DNA of 64,000 nucleotides, from assembly GCA_017654935.2 (NCBI GenBank), contig CM065699.1, positions 12,606,326 through 12,670,325 of the forward strand, in the 5' to 3' direction. Positions 41,461 to 64,000 of this stretch are shown here, piece after piece. The position numbers and the translations under genes are program-made. The notes under the pieces were generated by a model. That model did not search any database. It was not told the DNA's origin and saw only the letters and a list, made by a program, of their open reading frames with translations. How positions within the stretch are numbered: position 1 is the first letter of the stretch; each line of letters begins with the position of its first letter. The stretch is from Phymorhynchus buccinoides. Its lineage: Eukaryota; Mollusca; Gastropoda; Neogastropoda; Raphitomidae.

Positions 41461-41567
41461 TAAAAATGAATAACAAACACAATGAACAAAAAGTATACAT
41501 CAAACATTGACCAACACCCCCCTTCCCTGATCCCTCAGTCAAGGGGGGGTGAAAGTGTGAAAGAGAG

Positions 41568-41569
<2 letters not shown>

Positions 41570-41612
<43 letters not shown>
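41570..41612 (+). repeat. GT microsatellite
   Basis: (GT)n of about 42 bp just before the 20-bp array. Confidence 0.95.
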
Positions 41613-41614
<2 letters not shown>

Positions 41615-41649
41615 AGATACATTTGTTTCTTGCCATATTTACTGGAACT

Positions 41650-42080
41650 TGCGAATTATTCATGGAACTTACGAATTACTCATGGAACTTACGAATTATT
41701 CATGGAACTTACGAATTACTCATGGAACTTACGAATTACTCATGGAACTTACGAATTACTCATGGAACTTATGAATTACTCATGGGACTTACGAATTACT
41801 CACGGAACTTACGAATTACTCATGGAACTTACGAATTACTCACGGAACTTACGAATTACTCATGGAACTTACGAATTACTCATGGAACTTACGAATTACT
41901 CATGGGACTTACGAATTACTCATGGAACTTACGAATTACTCATGGAACTTACGAATTACTCATGGAACTTACGAATTACTCATGGAACTTACGAATTACT
42001 CATGGGACTTACGAATTACTTATGGAACTTACGAATTACTCATGGAACTTACGAATTACTCATGGAACTTACGAATTACT
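41650..42080. repeat. 20-bp tandem array, about 21 copies
   Basis: Unit CATGGAACTTACGAATTACT with a few variants (CATGGGACTT, CACGGAACTT, TATGGAACTT). All three plus frames stay open and give the same 20-residue period (ELTNYSWNLRITHGTYELLM), a consequence of a stop-free unit of length not divisible by three. Confidence 0.97.
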
Positions 42081-43193
42081 CAATCATTTTGGGAGTTTAG
42101 TCTAATTCGCATACTACTACCCATGTTGACTGTCTAAGATGCACTCATGACTACACTTCCAGGATATTAAACACAATTTGTGCACCTTAAATTTAGACTC
42201 ATATTCCTAAAACAGACACCCGCTAAACTAAAAAATGTGTACCACAAAAAATAAAAACCTGGTAATTCACAATAATGTTTTGGTCCCAATGTTATCCTCC
42301 CTATGGTAAAACTTTTTCTTCTTTTTTTTTCCTTCAAAATATCGGTTATCTCAAAATAAAATTCAAGTCCTTTCAGTTTTGTTTTACAAGATTTTCCACT
42401 GTGTCTCAAATATATATTAAAAAAAGTTAACACACTGATAGCTGATTAGGGACAGTAAATTCCATAGGATACAGTGAATTAATCGAAATGTAATATAAGA
42501 TCCCATGTGATTGAACATTAACTAATGAGCTGATTCACATCAAATTATTGTAATAATAAAAAAAAATCCTTAGTATAATAAACTACATTAATAACAACTT
42601 TTGTCATAATCATGAATAGTGGCTACAAATAGTATAATATAACATTAGTTTTGTAAAAATAAAATGAGTTGCTTGTCATGTGAAAACACAAAGTACAGAC
42701 CACTCCAAAACAGCACCATAGGAATATCAGATTAGGTAGGAGGAGGAGGAAAGGCCAGTAGAATAGTCGCAATCTTCTCAGGTATAGCTAAATACATGGA
42801 TGCTCCTGTTTTCAGAATGTCCTGAACTTCAGGATTTTTTTAATGGCCTGGAGCCGGCGTTGCCGGATTGTGAGAATTTGAGAAGATGCATTTTGCTGGT
42901 TATAGAGGTCATGAAGTTTAACCAGAAGTGAAAGTGCAACGAGAGCCTGTCAGTTACATTGGAAACTGTTGTTTCCCTTCAGCTTCCAGCCTCGGAACCC
43001 CCAGGAGGGGCGCTGTCCCTGCACTCCGCCGGGGCCTCGCAGGATTTTTGAAATTTCCCAGGAGCACCCATGTAAATACACTATTCATTAACGCCATTTC
43101 ATAATAAATTCAAAACCACAACGAAAAAAAGCTGAAAACACAAAAAAATCATACTGTTATTATGAGCCCACCAAATGCCTTCTCCATGCAGTA

Positions 43194-43630
43194 CAGTGGA
43201 ACCTCCCTTATAAGACCTTCAAAAATCATCCAAAATGAGGTCTTATAAGGGAGGTAATTTTAATACTTACAAAGAAGGGCAATTCTCTGAGAGAAGTTGG
43301 TCTTATATGGGAGGGAGTCTTATAATGGGAGGTCTTATAAGGGAGGTAATTTTAATACTTACAAAGAAGGGCAATTCTCTGAGAGAAATTGGTCTTATAT
43401 GGGAGGGAGTCTTATAATAGGAGATCTTATAAGGGAGGTAATTTTAATACTTACAAAGAAGGGCAATTCTCTGAGAGAAGTTGGTCTTATATGGGAGGGA
43501 GTCTTATAATAGGAGATCTTACAAGGGAGGTAATTTTAATACTTACAAAGAAAGGCAATTCTCTGAGAGAAGTTGGTCTTATATGGGAGGGAGTCTTATA
43601 ATGGGAGGTGTTATAAGGGAGGTTCCACTG
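43194..43630. mobile_element. Pogo-like MITE, family G, with internal 92-bp amplification
   Basis: CAGTGGAACCTCCCTTATAA to GGAGGTTCCACTG, TA on both sides. The internal segment (GGAGGTAATTTTAATACTTA to GGGAGTCTTATAAT) is repeated about four times at exactly 92-bp spacing. Confidence 0.9.
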
Positions 43631-43936
43631 TACAATCAAGCAGTGACCACTTTTTCCCCCTCCCAACCTGTTTCCATTTTCATGCACTTTGTTCCCCCCA
43701 CCAAGACCCTGATAAAATTATCATGAACATGAAAAAGGGTGTAAAACAGTCATGGTCTAAGCAGTATCATGATCAAGCATAACAAATCACTGAAAGAGAA
43801 AAACAAATCATACACACATACACACACACACATGTGCACGCATGCATACACACAGCTAAATGTGTTTATGAGAAAAGGCTTTTAAATGCAATAAAAGTTT
43901 TATCTGACAAACAGCTCAACTAGTTAATAGCAACCA

Positions 43937-44245
43937 GGGCCTGTATTCACGTTGAGATAGCATGAGACTTAGCATGATGCTAACTTAGAAGCTCTTCCAA
44001 TGTCCTATAGGATTTAATAGGACTTTTGGAAGAGCTTCTAAGTTAGCATGATGCTAAGTCTCATGCTATCTCGACATGAATACCGTCCCAGGGCCTGTAT
44101 TCACGTTGAGATAGCATGAGACTTAGCATGATGCTAACTTAGAAGCTCTTCCAATGTCCTATAGGATTTAATAGGACTTTTGGAAGAGCTTCTAAGTTAG
44201 CATGATGCTAAGTCTCACATGCTATCTCAACGTGAATACAGGCCC
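43937..44245. mobile_element. Two tandem palindromic elements starting GGGCCTGTATTCACG
   Basis: 43937-44089 and 44091-44245: each is a hairpin with arms of about 65 bp and a loop around TGTCCTATAGGATTTAATAG. CCA lies before the first; the shared CA/CCA context suggests a 3-bp (Harbinger-like) target. Confidence 0.82.
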
Positions 44246-44399
44246 AGGGCTAAAAGCAACAAACATAACAATCAGCATAACCAAATTTGAAAGAAAAAAA
44301 TAGATAATTTGAGTCCATAACAAAGTGGTTATCGTTTTCCTGACACCCCTTTTAACAAATGTTTTCCCCTGGTTTGAAACCTTTTCATCCATCCAACCT

Positions 44400-44655
44400 T
44401 TAACCCTTTCACCGCCAATGTCGCATTTTAGCACCACAATGGTTTAACACCCACGTCACTAAAAGGCATCAAATCAGGACCTGTTATCCAAAGACCCTAT
44501 TTTCTTAATTTTGGGAGGTAAAGATAGGCCTAATGTTATACATATATATATATGTCACAGAGGAATTCGCAATATTGCAAATATTTGATTTTCTCTACTC
44601 AGTTAAGTTTAATGGTATTTTTTCGCTGTAAAATGGCTGGCGGTGAAAGGGTTAA
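44400..44655. mobile_element. TTAA MITE (piggyBac-like), family B, copy 4
   Basis: TTAACCCTTTCACCGCCA ... TGGCGGTGAAAGGGTTAA, best-preserved TIRs of the family; (AT)n in the middle. Confidence 0.88.
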
Positions 44656-44754
44656 TGAATGGCACCTACTTCAGTTCAGGGAAGCCTGAAGGGCAGCAGA
44701 AGAAGAAGGAAGCAGTGAAAACAGCCCTACAGCCTTCTTTAATGCAACATTATA

Positions 44755-45115
44755 TCCACATGGGTGCAACTCCCCAAAATGAACAAAAAATGAAAGGCAG
44801 GGGTCCAGGGACCCATGGCCCCGGCAGGGTACAGGGGCAGAGCCCCGTCGGACGATTCAGGGGGGCAACTTAAAAGAGATATAACGAGACAGACAGATAA
44901 AATGATAGACAGACAGCTTGAGTCTGATAAGCCTTGTAAAATTATTACATTGCCTTTGTAAACTTCCAAGATAGAACAACTAGACTAAGTTCAAAACGCC
45001 CCAAATCGCTTGTGGTCAATTTTTGTTTTGTTTTGATGAATTAAAAAAAACATGCAGTTCAGTTTCTGGTAAAATAAAAAATACTGAAATCAGTGTAAAA
45101 ATGAAAGAGTAGCAC
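44755..45115. repeat. Dispersed repeat family H, uninterrupted copy
   Basis: The same sequence as 34190-34292 plus 35069-35340, joined at a single TTAA (44870-44873). Confidence 0.8.
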
Positions 45116-45159
45116 CCATGTATCCACGAGAATCTCTAAAAGGTAAACTGCCGCATAAA

Positions 45160-45820
45160 TTTGCATCAGGACTGCCCTCTCTTCATCACACCGAGACGCG
45201 AAATCTGGCCCAGGCCTGCGACGCTCGAAGACAAGCTGCAGGGTCCTGTAGCAGCGCTGCAGTCAACGGCCACCTTCATCCACCGGACCGGACTAAACAG
45301 TTAGCATGGCGGGAACAAAAAGAAGAAGAAGAAGTCAGCTCATCAGGACACCGAGACGCGAAATCTGGCCCAGGCCTGCAACGCTCGAAGACAAGCTGCG
45401 GGGTCCTGTAGCAGCGCTGCAGTCAACGGCCACCTTCATCTACCGGACCGAACTAAACAGTTAGCATGGCGGGAACAAAAAGAAGAAGAAGTCAGCTCAT
45501 CAGGACACCGAGACGCGAAATCTGGCCCAGGCCTGCGACGCTCGAAGACAAGCTGCGGGGTCCTGTAGCAGCGCTGCAGTCAACGGCCACCTTCATCTAC
45601 CGGACCGAACTAAACAGTTAGCATGGCGGGAACAAAAAGAAGAAGAAGTCAGCTCATCAGGACACCGAGACGCGAAATCTGGCCCAGGCCTGCGACGCTC
45701 GAAGACAAGCTGCGGGGTCCTGTAGCAGCGCTGCAGTCAACGGCCACCTTCATCTACCGGACCGAACTAAACAGTTAGCGTGGCGGGAACAAAAAGAAGA
45801 AGAAGTCAGCTCATCACCCT
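45160..45820 (+). repeat. 157-160-bp tandem array, about 4 copies, each with a small ORF
   Basis: GC-rich units (ACACCGAGACGCGAAATCTG, CTCGAAGACAAGCTGCGG, TCCTGTAGCAGCGCTGCAGT). Three successive units carry an ATG-to-TAG frame: 45306-45464 (52 aa), 45466-45621 (51 aa) and 45623-45778 (51 aa), starting MAGTKRRRSQLIRTPRREIW and ending FIYRTELNS. In the fourth unit the ATG is GTG. The stop and the next start are separated by one base (TAGCATG). Whether this is coding is unknown. Confidence 0.85.
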
Positions 45821-46054
45821 TGCATAATTGTTTTTTTTTTTATATATGAGCAGCATACTGGGCAAAACTGCACACAGTAAAATCCACTTTTCTGAGTAAT
45901 ATTTTCAGTTTTCCATGTTTTTTGGACAATAAATTTTGTGACTTGACCACGGAACTCCATAGCATCATCATCATCATCATAGTCATCCGCCTCATTTCCA
46001 TTAATCATTAAAAAAAAAAATTCTCAAATTCTGTGGCTTTGCAAGCCCTGCTCT

Positions 46055-46450
46055 CATGGTGACCTCAGTTTCGGTTTTCGATCCAGTCTATGCCTTGGTG
46101 CGTTCGGGTCAAAGTCATGGGGATCAGTGTGTTCTGGGGAGCTGTCGGTGGACGGTCGTGGTGGCGCCCTCGGAGAAGGACCTCACTCACGCTGGCTCCG
46201 CGATTAAGAGAATAGTGTCGTCAGTAGGGGGCTTAGTAGGTGGTGTCCTGAACAGGCTCTACTGAACTCCACCGAAGTGACTCAGCAGCAGTGCAGTGTC
46301 TTCTCGGTTGGTTGCCTCCTGACGGCCTAACATAGATTCGCTCCTCTTGGACTGCTGGTCTCGGATTCTGCGACCTGAACGTGCGGAGGTGTGGCTGTGA
46401 ATTGGGACTCGGAATGAGCGGCGTGGGAGCAACGCCACTGTAAGGCCCAG
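46055..46450. repeat. Dispersed repeat family D, longest copy
   Basis: Starts CATGGTGACCTCAGTTTCGG, ends GCAACGCCACTGTAAGGCCC; about 390 bp, no protein recognised. Confidence 0.75.
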
Positions 46451-47604
46451 AAAATGAGACAGCAAAATAAAAACAACCACTTTTCCGAGTAATATTTTCA
46501 CTGTTTTCCATGTTTTTTGGACAATAAATTTTGTGACTTGTGACTTGACTTCTAAATTTGATCCTCCTCATACCCTTCGGGCTTCACTGTCACATTTTAA
46601 GTTGAAATAATTAAAATACAAATCATACTTGGTGAATTAAAATAGAACTAAGGTCAGCTGATTATTGAAGAGACCTTTGATGTCATACATACAAACTTAT
46701 TTATAAAAATCGACTAAATAAGTTTCAGTAACCCCTTTAACGTTGAACAATATACGCATAGTCAAGACTCTTTTCAGTTGGAAATTCCTCCTTGATTTTG
46801 TAAGACCTTAGTTCAAAGTAATACTTCAACAGCAGGGAATATTTTCTACGCTCACAACCATACAAACTTTGCGCTCCAATTTAAACGCAATAAAATCCAA
46901 ACTCACAGTTCCACAAACACCTTCGACAGCGAAATCATGAAAGCCCAAGTTTGCGGTTTTCGTCAACGGGTTTCTTTCGATTCAACAGTCGAAAATTCTA
47001 CAATAACAAGAAATGCTTCCTGCACTCCACAGACCAAATTTTTGTTTGTTTGTTTGAGTGTGTGGTAAACTTGGATTCGGGTAGATTGAAGAAAGCGCAG
47101 TCAGTAAGTCAGCATGAGTAAGTAAAATATGTTGGCATAAATCAACATTTTCGCACATGAGAGAACATAACGTCGGTGAAAGTCAGAAACTTGTAACTCA
47201 ATTTTGGTAGTTTTGAGAAAAATTATAAACACTGTTTCAAAAATTAACCGCGTTTACCACAAGTTTTTAACTATGATGAATATGTTGTTCAAGACATTGC
47301 GAGTTCAGTCCTGCATTTTGCTAAAATTATTTTTTTTATTTTTTAAAATACTTGAAAAGAACGAAGATACGAGGTTTTTGTCCTTAAGTAGATCTGAATT
47401 TGGGACTTACCAGTTTTTCTTCAATTTACACAACCTCATTTACGGCAGACAGAAAGTCGTTAGAGATACGAGCTTTTGGTGGAATGTGGCGGGAAAAATT
47501 AGAGAGCTGACTAATGTATCTAACTCAAACCCCCCCAAAAATCGAGTTACAAGGTTTCTGATTATCACTGACGATAATCTATCGCATGAAAAAGCAAACT
47601 ATTA

Positions 47605-47817
47605 TTAACCCCTTGACTGCCATGTAACTTATCATCACTGGTGATGTCATCAGATGAAGGGGAAGAACTCTGGGACATGGCTTCTTGCTTTTAAATCAGT
47701 TTACAGGTTTATATCTTCAGACCACTTTGCCACATGGTCCCTGGCAGTTTCTCTTTTCCATCATGCAATTCGTATAGATTTTATTTCTTACATTTTCTAC
47801 AGCAGTCAGGGGGTTAA
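47605..47817. mobile_element. TTAA MITE with CCCCTTGACTG ends
   Basis: TTAACCCCTTGACTGCCATG to CAGTCAGGGGGTTAA, 213 bp. Confidence 0.72.
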
Positions 47818-47869
47818 CACTTTGAACACAACCCCTCTCACTGCTCTGTGCGCCCTCAGGACACTGCTG

Positions 47870-48165
47870 TCAATGAGTAGAAATTCCCTCAGGACAACCG
47901 ATTTTGGCCCTTCTCTTGAAAAATTTGGAGATCGCAGGGGTGTAGATTTCTCTTCAATCTTTTAAAAGATATAAAATTCAAAAAACCAACGCAATATTTT
48001 GTGCTTAAGAGTAGAAATTCCCCCAGGACACCCGATTTTGACCCTTTTCAATAAATTCTCTTAAAAATTTTGGAGATCGCGGTGAGTTTATTTTTATATT
48101 TATCTTCAATCTTTTATAAGATATAAAATTTGAAAAACCGCTGCGATATTTATTTGTGCTTAACT
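47870..48165. repeat. Twofold ~140-bp tandem duplication in syntrophin 3' flank
   Basis: AGTAGAAATTCCC(T/C)CAGGACA... TTTTGGAGATCGC... CTTCAATCTTTTA occurs twice. Confidence 0.8.
48149..48154 (-). terminator. Candidate polyadenylation signal for syntrophin
   Basis: TTTATT on the plus strand reads AATAAA on the syntrophin strand, about 260 nt after the stop codon. A weaker similar motif lies near 48083. It sits in a twofold tandem duplication, so the choice is uncertain. Confidence 0.35.
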
Positions 48166-48412
48166 GAATGATTTGAAAGCAGCCACACCACTGTGGGCCT
48201 CAGGGGCAAATTGCCTGTTGTTAACATACTAGCGGCGTGTCAGCAATGGTAAACTGATCGGGCGTTGCTGGCATTCTAGCGGAGTGTTGCTTCTTCGACC
48301 TTAAGGCGAAGGTGCAGAGGTGCTTCGCAATGTTTGGTGCGAAGTCACCAGTTGACCGTTTGACAGCAGGGCTAAGGTGGAGCCAGTTCACGATGAGCTG
48401 CGTCCACCACCA

Positions 48413-59836
<11,424 letters not shown>

Positions 59837-59894
59837 CCTCCAGTCTCGGAATTTGCAGTGCTCGCCCTTTACCTCTCAGAAAACGACATTTAAC

Positions 59895-60385
59895 AGTCTA
59901 AAATGACTACCTTTGTCAATCATCCAAGTTTTGATGTCAGAAATGCATGATTGAATTCGTTCGATGATAGAAGGAGTCTGAGAGATATAGTCAGACCTGT
60001 AAACCTGGTTGTCGTCAGAAAAGCAATGGTGGGAGATGCTATGGTGAGCAGCAATGTTAGAAATAGGCTGTGTATAAAGAACAAGGAGAATGGGACCCAG
60101 AACAGAACCCCGGGTGGGGAACTCCAAACTCCAGACCAGTAAGTGTTGAGTGAGAAGAGAAGCCATTAACAGAGACAACCTGAGTACAACCACAAAGGTA
60201 TGAACAGAACCATGAATGAGCTTTATCAGAGATGCCAAAAGTATGCTGCAACCGAGACAGAAGGGTACAGTGATCTAGTGTCAAAGGCAGAAGATAGGCG
60301 TAGTGTCAAAGGCATAAGATAGGTCTAACAGGGACAGCAAATAAACCATACCATCATCGAGGGCAAGTCACAGAATAATCAGGCT
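59895..60385 (-). pseudogene. LINE reverse-transcriptase fragment just upstream of syntrophin
   Basis: The minus strand reads ALDDGMVYLLSLLDLSYAFDT (RT motif A), HTFGISDKAHSWFCSYLCG, then after a frameshift RGSVLGPILLVLYTQPISNI and SISHHCFSDDNQVY, where the usual FADD catalytic motif is FSDD. A 25-bp duplication repeats the GCCTTTGACACTA (AFDT) segment. CR1/Jockey-like, dead. It begins about 60 bp from the syntrophin ATG. Confidence 0.85.
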
Positions 60386-60399
60386 CCCTCATATCCTCT

Positions 60400-60649
60400 G
60401 ACTTTCTTCATCTCCATGTCTACGCTCATCTTCAGATACTCGTCTCCTCTTGATTTCCTCCGGCATACGTCTCATCAAATCTGCCACATCCTCTTCGACA
60501 CTCTGCCAGTCTCCTCATTCAAAACCTCTCTGAAAACCAATATTTTTTCTGCAGTCACACGCTAAACATCATCAGTTTGCTGCACCCTTTTGTTCACTGA
60601 GTTATGTCTGTGGGCCTGTGAGGGGAGATTGAGATTGAATAGAAAGCCG

Positions 60650-60744
<95 letters not shown>

Positions 60745-60747
60745 AGC

Positions 60748-60821
<74 letters not shown>

Positions 60822-60973
60822 TGAGTGAGTGAGTGTAAGCGCGTGTGTGTCGTGCATGCCGCGATGTGTGTGTGTCGATCCATATGTGTATGTCAGTGTG
60901 TCTGTATGTGTGATCACGGTGTGTGTGTGTGTGCGTGTGTGCGTGCGCCGTGCGTGCGTGCGTGTGCGATTGC

Positions 60974-61032
<59 letters not shown>

Positions 61033-61440
61033 ATCTGGAGTGTAAGTGTGTGTATGTCTCTGTAGCTGTCAGTGTATGTGCAGTTAGTTGTCTGTGTGTG
61101 TGTGTCCGTGCAACCTAGTGTCTATGATTTACTGAATGCGAGACTGATAAAAATCGAGTTTGTCAGTGTCTATGTGCGTGTGCTATGTGTTTATGTGTGT
61201 CAGTGTGCATGCTTGCATGTGACGCGCGCATGTGTGCGTGTCACTTTGTGTATGTTGGGGTGTCTGTGTGTGCTGCTATGTGCATGTGTTGTCGCTGGTT
61301 TTGTCATTCTTGAATATTATTTTTGTTGTCTCCTTATTGTTGAACACTTGGTTGTAAAGCGCTTTGGGCTCATTTGAGGTAAAGCGCTATATAAATGTAA
61401 TGTCATTATCATTATTATTATTATTATTACTAAACAGAAA
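60400..61440 (+). mobile_element. LINE 3' end: last ORF2 residues, microsatellite-rich 3' UTR and tail
   Basis: The plus strand reads FDTLPVSSFKTSLKTNIFSA before TAA at about 60563 (typical S.FK..LKT.LF ending). GT-rich sequence follows, then AAAGCGCTTTGGGCTC and TAAAGCGCTATATAAATG with (ATT)n at 61351-61430. Confidence 0.75.
60653..61035 (+). repeat. GT microsatellites
   Basis: Main blocks 60655-60744, 60751-60818 and 60974-61030, separated by GT-rich imperfect sequence. Confidence 0.95.
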
Positions 61441-61654
61441 CCGAAATCATATCCCTAATGAGCATTTTCTTACTGTCCAGCAGTAAAACAAAACACTTAG
61501 ATCTCTAGGTAGGCTTACTTGTAGCAGTTCCCTCAACAAGTACATATTATGACGCATTCAACACGCAGGCTTAGTCTACTACAAAAATCAGTTTATTTGA
61601 AAGTGCTGTTAACATTTAAAAAAAAATAGAGACTGACTTTGTGATATCAACTTC

Positions 61655-61905
61655 CTGTACTCTGTCACTCTCTTTGACTCTTGCCTTTTCCATTTGCTTA
61701 CTGTCATCTACAATCTTTCTGCCTTACCGGTCCATTCTCATGCCTTTTGTTTCACAAAACACTTTCAAAAACATTTCCTCCAGCTGAAGTCGGACTTGCT
61801 GGGCCTAACTATTTCTTGGTTAGGCGCATAACAGCAGCATGAAGCATCTGCGCTCATAATTGAGAGGAAACTGTCTGAGCGATCAAAGAAGAAGGAGTGA
61901 TATCT
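61655..61905 (+). repeat. Dispersed repeat family E
   Basis: CTCTTTGACTCTTGCCTTTT, GCTGAAGTCGGACTTGCTGG, GAGAGGAAACTGTCTGAGCG. Confidence 0.72.
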
Positions 61906-62333
61906 TGTTAAAAAAAGACAAACGTTTTATTTAAGGTAGTCTTTAAATACTGTAATCACAACTAAGCAGCTAGCACTTTGGCCTATCTTCACAATCAGAA
62001 GCGTCTGCTTCGAAGCAAGTAGAAACACCAACACTAGGCCTAACTAAGCTTATTCAATTTTTAGCTAAATCAGAACCAGTTCCAAAGCGCACCAACCCTA
62101 ACAAGGGGTCAGGGTCGAGAGGTGGTAGGAGAGAGAGAGAGAAGAAGAAGAAGAAGAGGCACAGCTTCTGCACGCCTCTCCGACCCTTCCTTTCAGTAAT
62201 GGCTGGCAGTGACTTAAAAAACCCACTCCAGTCACAGTTTTGCTTTCTTATGCTAATTCGATCAGCGCTTGCATGCTGTGCATTCCACGGGAGGTGTAGA
62301 GGCAGGGTAGGCCCAGGCTGTTTGACTGTGTAG

Positions 62334-62721
62334 TACGAATAAGCTCTATATTTATCAAGTAAAACTAACTAAAAGTGAACATACACACGCACGCTCGCAC
62401 GCACGTACACACGCGCGCGCGCACGCACGCACACGCACAGGCACGCACACACACGCACACGCACGCACGCACACGCACGCACGCGCGCGCACGCGCACGC
62501 ACACGCACACGCACACACACACACACACACAGAGGCAGGCACGCAGGTGACACAATAAGCTCGAATAAGCTCTATATTTATCAAGTAAAACAAACTAAAA
62601 GTGAACATACACACGCACGCTCGCACGCACGTATACACGCGCGCGCGCACGCACGTATACACGCGCGCGCGCACGCACGCACACAGACGCGCGCGCGCAC
62701 ACGCACGCGCACGCGCGCGCG

Positions 62722-62768
<47 letters not shown>

Positions 62769-62790
62769 GCAGGCACGCAGGTGACACACC
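62334..62790. repeat. ~228-bp tandem duplication of CA/CG-rich sequence
   Basis: Both copies start CGAATAAGCTCTATATTTAT and end AGAGGCAGGCACGCAGGTGA; between are CA repeats and CGCG runs of different length. Confidence 0.9.
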
Positions 62791-62894
62791 CCCCCCCCCC
62801 CCCGACACACACACACACACACACATTTGAATCGCTATAATCAATAATCAAGAATAAATAGAACACGAATACACAGGTCACAAGTAAACACAGA

Positions 62895-63130
<236 letters not shown>

Positions 63131-63139
63131 ATACACACA

Positions 63140-64000
63140 CAGTTAACGCACACAACCACAAGAGTTTCACCGTTTGAGTCGGTCTTATTCTGTTAAATCA
63201 CATGTATTCACAGCTAAAAGAGAATGTAAATCACCGGTAAGAAAATAGAGATGAAAACTGTATTCAACCAACCCTGCAGCCCCCTTAGCTATCTTTTTTT
63301 TTAATTTTTTTAACGTATTTGGTCATTTCTTGTTCGTCCATCTTTTTATTTTGCTGTGGGGCCTACATCTATCGACAAACATGACAACAATTTTTTTTAT
63401 AAAGGTATATCTATCAACAGTCCGTTCACTCTCATCCCCAAGTTTTTTTGTTTTGTTTTTACCCCAATAGTTAGGGATCTTGTTTGTCCTTTTGGTTGGG
63501 GCCTGGGCATTGCCTTATGGAGTGTCTAAGGTCGGCTAGGGTCGGCTAGTTCCCAGCTTGCTGGGGCGAACGTGAAAATTAGTAGCTGCCGGCAGCTCCC
63601 CCTCCCCAGCCCGGAACTAGGTTTTTATTTTGTTTGCTACTCCTGATTTTACCCAAGATATTGAAGCTGAACCCAAGTAAATTTAATAGGGTGACGTGTG
63701 TAGCCCTTTCTTGGAAAACTGATAATGTAATGTGTGTGCTCTTTTCTCTCTTTCCCTCTTCCGCTTCTTTTTCTATGGTCACCCCCTAAAGTGTGTACAG
63801 TTACTTCTGTATAAAGAATTTGGTCACCACCACAGAAGAAGAAGAAGAACAGTAAACGTTTAGGTTATAATTATATTTCATTAAACCCGATTTTTTTGCC
63901 TGAAGAAAAAAGATATTAAAATAATGCTGTTGCACACTTCTGCGCCATTTTACCAATGAATATCACATTAAAATTTTAGCAAAGAGAAATCTAGTCGTTT
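63140..64000. other. Right end, no gene seen
   Basis: Mixed AT-rich sequence with a GC-richer stretch (63500-63620) containing GGTCGGCTAG twice and a closing (AGA)n. No protein, tRNA or clear repeat family was recognised. Confidence 0.6.

Larger units (their letters stand above)
38877..48412. other. Intergenic region 3' of syntrophin
   Basis: No confident exon. 38880-39880, 42080-42720 and 46560-47600 are AT-rich and mostly unique. An AATAAA on the minus strand near 38966 could end a minus transcript, but nothing links it to a gene. Confidence 0.6.

Noticed and set aside
47204..47965. Two ORFs of 134 and 103 codons between satellite region and syntrophin
   Set aside because: The first depends on a non-ATG start in AT-rich DNA; the second crosses a TTAA MITE and a tandem duplication. 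No family similarity was seen.

Overview
The window is eukaryotic. Genes are split by GT-AG introns, most of the sequence is non-coding, and dinucleotide microsatellites, minisatellites, MITE-like elements and LINE/SINE debris fill the gaps. Three metazoan genes can be read with confidence. The repeat style (dispersed repeats ending near CCGGAGGACGTTAAAC, LINE tails ending TAAAGCGCTATATAA, CCCTAA-type telomere-like tracts) and the invertebrate-like proteins suggest a lophotrochozoan, most likely a marine gastropod. That placement is inference from style, not from a species-diagnostic marker.

Layout. (1) 428-5145, plus strand: the last three coding exons of a ClC-7 type lysosomal chloride/proton exchanger (second CBS domain and stop codon); the rest lies left of the window. 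(2) 5.1-17.3 kb: intergenic, with four TA-flanked hairpin elements, a 20-copy 43-bp array, long CT/GT tracts, a foldback with telomere-like repeats in its loop, and a broken LINE reverse-transcriptase end. (3) 17324-25168, plus strand: a complete five-exon mitochondrial malonyl-CoA:ACP transacylase (MCAT), predicted 468 aa, whose introns contain duplicated exon fragments, MITEs and SINEs. (4) 25.2-48.4 kb: no confident gene, but many tandem arrays (49-bp GT-rich minisatellite, 33- and 49-bp arrays, a 2.7-kb 109-bp satellite, a 20-bp array, a 157-bp array) and dispersed elements. (5) 48413-59836, minus strand: a complete six-exon beta-type syntrophin, predicted 504 aa, with an apparently perfect (GA)~259 tract in intron 2. 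(6) 59.8-64 kb: LINE fragments and GT/CA/GA simple repeats upstream of syntrophin.

The three genes have unrelated roles (lysosomal ion exchange, mitochondrial type II fatty acid synthesis, dystrophin-complex scaffolding) and nothing indicates a shared pathway. MCAT and syntrophin are convergent. I found no convincing new multi-gene system. The most interesting material is architectural: splice sites built on microsatellites or a SINE, decayed copies of an MCAT exon end, nested transposons that can be dated by order of insertion, an identical inverted MITE pair, foldbacks carrying telomere-like repeats, a satellite with dimeric higher-order structure, and a tandem repeat that keeps a small ORF intact. 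All lengths and splice junctions come from reading the sequence by eye; no alignment or search was run.
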